Shown here in pieces: positions 57,857 to 64,000 of a stretch of DNA of 64,000 bases. Positions within the stretch are counted from its first letter, which is position 1, and each line of letters opens with the position of its first letter. A model generated the notes under the pieces. That model made no database searches, was not told the origin of the DNA, and worked only from the letters and a program-made list of their open reading frames with translations. Position numbers and translations under genes: made by a program. Source of the DNA: Stictocephala bisonia. Lineage: Eukaryota > Arthropoda > Insecta > Hemiptera > Membracidae. The stretch spans positions 310,001 through 374,000 of the forward strand of contig JAQJVL010000156.1 of assembly GCA_035578905.1 (NCBI GenBank). Reading direction: 5' to 3'.

Positions 57857-58489
57857 GTGCATGATGAAAAGAATTGAAGTATTAATCATAAAACAGATTC
57901 CCAAATAAACTAAATCAGATCCCACTTCCCTTGTCCAGTATCACCCATGACCGGCAGTTGCATTTCCTCAACATCCATGATTATTCCCTCACATTTTCTG
58001 TTGTTCTATTTTTTCATTACTTTCCCACCACAGACATAAATCAACTTTAAAAGTAACAGATTATTTTGTGTTTTTTATTAAAACTCCGGAATACAAATCC
58101 GACTAGCCAAAAAAATTACAACATAAAAAACTTGAATTATTACTCTATGTTGAAATGCTAAGTTTTGACTTTTAGGCCTTGTTGTAAAAACTGTAATTCG
58201 CTAAAGATTTCTTGTTGATTCATTAATTACTTTGGTTAAATAAGAAACTTATGTACATTGGTGAAACTTAAATGACCCAAAAATAGAAAAAGTCCTTTTT
58301 GTTTAAAAATTTCGTGTCACAATTTTTTGATCAATTAAAATAGCCTTTTCTCATCAATATAAATCAATGATTACGATAACGATGTAATAACTTCATACAG
58401 TTATAATCCTTTTTTCCTGTAAAAACATTTTAACAAAACTACGTTCTGTACAGCTAAGTGCCCTATTCTTGTGATAAATATTATAACTA

Positions 58490-58490
<1 letters not shown>
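57857..58490. other. Non-coding stretch, nothing recognised
   Basis: AT-rich flank after gene 2. Confidence 0.4.

Positions 58491-58491
<1 letters not shown>

Positions 58492-58555
<64 letters not shown>
58492..58555. repeat. (TA)n microsatellite
   Basis: About 31 uninterrupted TA dinucleotides. Confidence 0.98.
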
Positions 58556-58560
<5 letters not shown>

Positions 58561-59740
58561 AGAAACAATATGAGATGTTCTGTGACTGACATATTTAGAT
58601 ATAAATACAGTCAAAATTAAAAGTTTACGTTATTCGGAAGTGGGTAAACATTGATTTTAATAAGTGAGTAACCTAAATTAAGCTTTTTATTACAGAGATA
58701 TTGTTAAAAAATATCACTTCATTGCAGTCAAAAGCAAAACTATACAAACTTTGCAAGAAATTTAGAGATAAAGAGACTCACGGCATATATACATAGGAAA
58801 ATTATTACTTCATAGTTAGTACACTCTCCTGGCTTCAGATGAATGCTTTTCATAATGTTCATTATAAGGTCAACAAAAAATTCCTTCTCAATTATATAAA
58901 TGAAATTTAGAAAATCCATTGGTAGGACGGTTGAAAGTTCGGACATTAGAAACATTTTAAGTTTGATGCCAAACAAAATAAATAACTAACACGAACATCC
59001 TGAAGTTTTGTTACTGTTCCCAGAGATACGGAACTGTACATTTGTCATTGATCTATTAATCTATCTTCATATAACGCTTCTGGTGCAATAGAAGCACATA
59101 AATAATTTTATCAAGTTTTATAAGTTTCTGTAAGATAATCAGTAGTACTGTATATAAACTTGGTAACTAAATAATATTATTTTACTTATATAAACTTGAC
59201 CCATACTTCTAAATAAACATTTAAAATCTTCTTTGGAAGCCAAAATCTAAGTAGAAAAAAAGACTGAATGTAAGCAAGAAAATCCATATAAGTTCAAAAG
59301 TATTAGCTATGTTTGCCAATCCGTATACGGCGTCTTGCGATGAATATTTCTTAAAACCTTGTAAATATTGTCCGTGGTGTCTTTGCCCACACTTAACACA
59401 CAATTACACAAGCAACAATCTGTCAAACAAGCTTAAACACACGTGAGTTGTTAAAGTAAGAAGACATCTGCTTATTTTTAAAATAACATACAGTAAATGC
59501 AAGTTATATTGAATTCAGAAGTAAAGCTATATTGAAACTAAACTGAAGAATTGATTTTCGAGTTGAGTGCGAGTCTACTTTTTTTAACAATACAACAACA
59601 GGGAAACACATTGTTATTCAAGCGAACGAAATTGTTAATGTAAACACTGTAATCTTATTCTTTACTGCTTGCCCATTGCAATATCAATAAGAGCATGACG
59701 TTGTTTTGATTGTAAAGATTATTTTCACTTCTCTCTCTGA
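58556..59740. other. Non-coding stretch with two unsupported minus ORFs
   Basis: Minus ORFs at 58740-58976 and 59221-59403 are hydrophobic. The latter lacks an ATG, but its first half (KCGQRHHGQYLQGF, SSQDAVYGLANIANTF) has a more protein-like composition. Neither has a domain or a clear splice context. Confidence 0.3.
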
Positions 59741-59744
59741 AGGC

Positions 59745-59960
59745 AGTGGCTTGTCATGCAGCCGGACCGAGTTCAATTTCCTGTATGACTATTACAGACT
59801 TTATCCCTGTGTCGCTTCCGTACTTCGGAAGTCACAATATGCTGGTGGTCCAACGAGTTTACAAAACAAAAATGGGCTCGTCTAAGCAGGCGAGGATAAC
59901 TGTGTCTTAACTGGGCATCTCTCCTCACTAAAAAGCCAATTGAAATTTTAATTTCTTTTT
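59745..59960 (+). mobile_element. SINE-E, diverged
   Basis: CCGAGTTCAATTTCC at the B-box position, then TGTGTCGCTTCCGTACTTCG, GAAGTCAC and GGTGGTCC. CTTCCG...CGGAAG forms a small stem. A body of the form 'TGTGTCGC.TCCGT..TTCGGA..GCAC..TA.GC.G..GGTCC' is common in invertebrate tRNA-derived SINEs. Confidence 0.55.
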
Positions 59961-61548
59961 CTCTTTTACCAATGCTGTACAGAAAGCATTATTTATAACA
60001 CGGGTTTAAATGTCCCCATAAACAAATTCTACAAACACAGCTGACAGTAAATTGCATTCCTCAAGCAGTCTAGACACTTAAAATAATTTAAATTTTATTG
60101 TAAAATAAAGTGTATAAAAACTACTTCATAATTTAGAATTTTTTTTGTTTTTGTTTAATAGTAGTCAGTAGTTTTTCCGATAAAGATACTGTAGTTTATC
60201 CACTTTTTCAGCACCGTGCAAATATTAGGATAGTTGGTTTGTTAAAATTGGACATCCAACTAACAATTTTGCTATGATAGGGTTTGATGGCTCATGCGCT
60301 AATTTCCTCAGCCGTAAACTAAGATTTTCAAACGAGGTTACCAGCAAAGTTACCTTATGAGGCTTTAAAAAAAATAGTACAATAAATTAGTGGGCATATG
60401 TTATCTATTCAAAGGACAGAGAAAAAGCATCATAAAAAAAGGTATGATCACAATTATGACCGCTCTTTACAGACTGCGTAAAGAATTTAAACTGCAAGTG
60501 TAACAATGCAAAGTGCAATGAGATACATTTATTAAACTAAAGTGAATTGATACAGTATAAAGTTCATAACACAATATTCAAGAACTGAACCACGGAGAAC
60601 TTCAAAAAGAAAAAACCAGTCCTTGAGGTAGTGCAGCCGGCATTGGGGACAACTGAATTCCACTACTCAGCGCTGGCTCTACCTCTAGACCACGAGTTAC
60701 TACTACACACACACTTGACTCATCCACAACTTGGGATGGGAGGGGTATAATAGCAGAAAGTCGCTGAAGCGCAATCCTACAGGTGCAGGCACTGTGTCTC
60801 GCTCTACGGGTGCATAGTGAGTGGATTGTGATAAGACATGCAAGTAAAAGTACAATTACCAATTGAGTATACAAAGTTCAAAAATTTTTTAAATTGAGGG
60901 ATATTAAAAAGCATATGATGCCCTACAAATTGATGTATTTCTTGTTGTATTAAAAAAACAAACATATAAATTTAATTACTTAAAATCAAATTTGCTAAAT
61001 TGTATTAAAATTAGTAATTTAAAATAAATGTTGATCAAGACCAGTCCTGTAATTGTTTGTTTTACAAATTTGGGAATAATCGGGGTACAGTAATAGTTTC
61101 TTATCTTAATCTTCACCAAAAAAGCCCATATTCGCATCTTTGGAGTGATTTATTTATAACTATAAAGATTATTTTAACAAAAGAACTATTTAGAAGGTGT
61201 CTAATACCTGATGTAAAGACATTTTATTCCAAAAAAATCGAACAACTTTTTTACCAAACAGCCTTACAAGTTTATTTCTCAGACGTTATAGTGTTGGTGC
61301 GCATGTTTTCACATCCACAAATAAAGCTCAAGAAATATTGATAGAATTAAAATTTACGAATTCTCAGTTAATTAGAATGAAGATAAATCTTTAAAATGTT
61401 TGACAGTGAGTGAAATGGAGACATATTCTCATCACACACAGTTGTCTAGTTTGATATTACCATCCAAGCTCAGATTATTGACCAAATCCTACTTGATCAT
61501 TTATTACAACAAACTCATAATTATGTAAGTTCCGTAAGCATAAAATGC
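59961..61548. other. Long non-coding stretch
   Basis: The minus ORF 60602-60874 lacks an ATG. Although its start is hydrophobic, its second half covers a tRNA-like word (GTGGTCTAGAGGTAGAGCC), so a SINE fragment is likelier than a secreted protein. The plus ORF at 61057-61341 is unsupported. Confidence 0.35.
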
Positions 61549-61550
61549 TA

Positions 61551-62452
61551 AGTAGAACCCCGGCTATCCGGCTTAATGATGTTGGAGGTGAAGCCGGATA
61601 CGTTAAAAGCCGAATAATACTGAACATACAAAAATTCTTTTATTTTTGGCAAAAAACGTACTGTTATATAACATGGCTCAAGGTAGCATAACACAAGTGA
61701 ATGAAACGTAATATACACACATGCTGTTGCATGTATGTAGGGAATATTGTTGTCTGAATATTCCCTACCTACCTACTGCAATAAGTAGAGTTTGAAAATG
61801 AACAATAATTTTTTTTATATTAAAAAAAGATTATTATACTTAGAGTAGATTACAATATTGTATTGTAACATTTTTAGTTTGTTTTTATAAATTTCAATAA
61901 AACCTAACTATAAATTACTAGGCCTAAACTGTACTTAAAACCCAAAATCTGTTTTGTTCTAGAAATTAAATAGGGTTCTTAGCAAATAAAATATCACAAA
62001 GTTGAGACTGTGTTCTACTGTCAAGTCAGTTTTCCCTTATTACATCACTCATATTGTGCAAAATTAAAAACACCTCATTAGTGTACTTCAGTAAAAAGAT
62101 TGACGACTGATGATGCAGAGTAAGATAAACTTTCTATCACATCCTTTAAATGTAAAATGGACTATTCCAACTTTGTAAATTTTGCTTCCCAGGTTTTAAG
62201 GTGCAAAAAACAGCGACTACTCTACGATTGATTATATAGGTTATAGCACTGATTGTAATTTATATGTAGTGCCTGCAATGCTCAAGATATATTGAAATAT
62301 TGACATATGGAAAATTTGTTAAGCAGATGACAGATGGTTTCATGTTTGGCATTATATATAGGAATCATGGAAAAAATTTTTGTTCATATGTTTTCAAAAT
62401 CACATGAACGGAGGGCCGGATAATCCAAGGTCATTTAGACGAAGTTATACAG
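61551..62452. mobile_element. pogo/Tigger-like DNA transposon, non-autonomous
   Basis: Left end AGTAGAACCCCGGCTATCCG after TA. The right end, read inward from TA, is CTGTATAACTTCG...CTTGGATTATCCGGCCCTCC. Ends of the type CAGTA.AACC..GG.TATCCGG with a TA target are typical of pogo/Tigger elements. The left end repeats a further inverted GAAGCCGGATA. The interior is AT-rich with no transposase frame. Confidence 0.75.
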
Positions 62453-62920
62453 TAAACTTTTTTCCAAAGTAGCTGTACAGTACTACTTTTTCCAACAGAC
62501 AATAATATTCAATTGGACAATTATAAACATAGGTTTTTTATTTTTAAGTGGGACAAATTAAAAAAAAAAACCATTATGTTCTATAAAATCTAAGATAAAT
62601 AATATTTTTGTCGTTGCAATTTATACGAATAATCCTTCTTTGAGGGGGGGGTTATGACAGTAAGATATTCAACTGGAAATTGTCAAAATTAATATTAACT
62701 CCTTTTTATTATGGTGACACCGTATGTTGACACACCCACATAGTTGTATTCTTATACAAAACATAAATTAACACTTAGGACACATATGTAATTTGAAATG
62801 ATAAGAATTAAACACTTATAAACGTGTTAAAGTACAAAAACATGGCAAGCTAAGAATCCTTTAAAAATACTAGACAAAGTCACCAACTGTGAAAATGCCT
62901 TTTTTATCATGATAGTCATT
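62453..62920. other. Non-coding stretch, nothing recognised
   Basis: AT-rich. A run of eight G lies at about 62643. Confidence 0.4.
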
Positions 62921-62926
62921 AATATT

Positions 62927-63085
62927 GTAGTAGGTGAGATGTGACGTGTCTATACTTGTCCAATCTCACTAAGTAAATACATGTGTGATTACACCCTCTA
63001 CAATCTGTAAGGTGACGTGTCTGAAAGGTTATGGACACCTGAAAGTGATACGGAATGTAGTAGGTGAGATGTGACGTGTCTATAC
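62927..63085. repeat. Direct repeat, 29-30 bp, spaced about 130 bp
   Basis: GTAGTAGGTGAGATGTGACG then TGTCTATACT occurs at about 62927 and again at about 63057. GGTGACGTGTCT appears once more between them. Confidence 0.85.
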
Positions 63086-63399
63086 TGTGACGCCTGGGTT
63101 TACTTACGCTAGTCGATTTGGGACTGATCACCCCAATTATTATCAAAACCCTGCAGATTGCTAGCACTGACAGGGGTCGGCATTAAAGATACTCTAGTGT
63201 GTTGCAAATTGCCTACTTCTAACTGTGGGCGTTTTCAAAATGCCAGGTTGAACATAAAACTCGCCAATAAATTCTAAAAATTTAAAGAAATGTTCCCAAA
63301 ATGCTACAGATAGTTATTTATATTATCAGAGTGGTAATTACACTTAAAGTAAGGGCCTAAGTATAATTGTCAAAATCTAAATTCATATATTTTGATGCC

Positions 63400-63949
63400 G
63401 CATAAGGAACAAGCAGTTTGGTCAGGTGATTTGAGTTTGCCCAGTTGCCCATCCTTGTCTGACAACTTGAACTTTGAGCGAGGCCATATCGGTCGAACTT
63501 TCTCGGCGCTATCTTGTTGGAGGACAGAACGCTTCAAGACTGCGGTGACGGCACTGAAACTTGAGTCTGCTCATCTTCTGGGAACCCTCTGATCTCCATT
63601 GGAGGATTTTATTACACTTTACTGTGTGAATAGGGTTCTTTCGTTTGGGTGTGCTGCCACTACGGACCATTCTGACATTTGTGCCAATCCGACATTTGAC
63701 ATATTCGCTGGAGCGCTCTCTTACATTGGACCCCAGGGTTTGGGATTCCCGAACCAGGACGGTGAAGCCTACGCTGCAACACCTTGCTATTTGAGCGAGC
63801 CACTTCCGTACCACTGTGCGGGTACTGGCTGGTATTTGAACTTCACTTTGGTGAGTGACTTTTTTAATAGAACCTATTTCCAAATTGGAACTTATTGTGG
63901 AACACTCAGTGCTACAGCTGCTTCCAGTTACTATGGTGGACACTTCCAA
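63400..63949 (-). pseudogene. Possible Tc1-type transposase N-terminus, frameshifted
   Basis: A 146-codon minus ORF contains STRTVVRKWLAQ, like the second helix of a Tc1-type helix-turn-helix. In the next frame it is followed by LQRRLHRPGSGIPNPG, like the GSVxRRPGSGRPR linker of Tc1/mariner transposases. The remainder is not recognisable. The block is GC-richer than its flanks and runs close to the window end. The assignment is weak. Confidence 0.3.
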
Positions 63950-64000
63950 AGACTCTCTCCATTTAAGAGAAAATATGTTATTAGTGTTATTTGTTGTGAT

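Noticed and set aside
58393..58614. Minus ORF containing a YI repeat
   Set aside because: It is the (TA)n microsatellite read as protein.
60602..60874. Secreted peptide gene on the minus strand
   Set aside because: It has no ATG, the hydrophobic start is preceded by no splice acceptor I trust, and the second half looks like a SINE fragment.
1..64000. CRISPR arrays, bacterial operons, phage or plasmid functions
   Set aside because: The direct repeats found are tandem satellites without spacers, and gene structure is eukaryotic throughout.

Overview
This is an AT-rich eukaryotic nuclear window. Long introns with GT/AG borders, tRNA-derived SINEs, decayed non-LTR retrotransposons, a mariner transposase relic and several MITE classes point to an arthropod, most likely an insect. 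I cannot name the species. No bacterial gene arrangement, rRNA, intact tRNA gene or CRISPR array was seen.

Three host genes are supported. Gene 1 (+, 22288-33341) has seven coding exons joined in one reading frame. It encodes a secreted protein of about 330 residues with a signal peptide, amphipathic segments and a Cys-rich C-terminus resembling the insect DM4/DM12 type. Gene 3 (-, 47241-47573) is the terminal exon of a protein with an acidic E/K/P tract and an RGG tail. Gene 2 (+, 53379-57777) has four coding exons for a protein of about 207 residues with one hydrophobic segment. An in-frame copy of part of its last exon lies in its first intron, complete with acceptor, stop and poly(A) signal. 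Weaker exon candidates are at 16476-16611 (+), 53155-53208 (+, untranslated) and 9249-9440 (-).

Layout: 1-22 kb holds no confident host gene. It contains a 93-bp minisatellite, LINE 3' ends, hairpins, SINEs, MITEs and a 36-bp minisatellite. 22-33 kb is gene 1, whose introns carry a LINE fragment, MITEs (one with piggyBac hallmarks) and four kinds of SINE. 34-46 kb is repeat-dominated: SINEs, a LINE C-terminus, a hAT MITE with a perfect 8-bp target duplication, a frameshifted mariner and an 85-bp minisatellite. 47-58 kb carries genes 3 and 2, with a large foldback element between them. 58-64 kb is mostly non-coding, with a (TA)n tract, a SINE, a pogo/Tigger-like element and a possible Tc1-type relic.

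Genes 1 and 2 may act in related secretory or membrane roles, but the sequence shows no functional link. The most unusual signals are the duplicated terminal exon of gene 2, three foldback elements carrying hammerhead-ribozyme-like core motifs, two SINE families that share a 3' tail, and three separate minisatellites that share a core motif.
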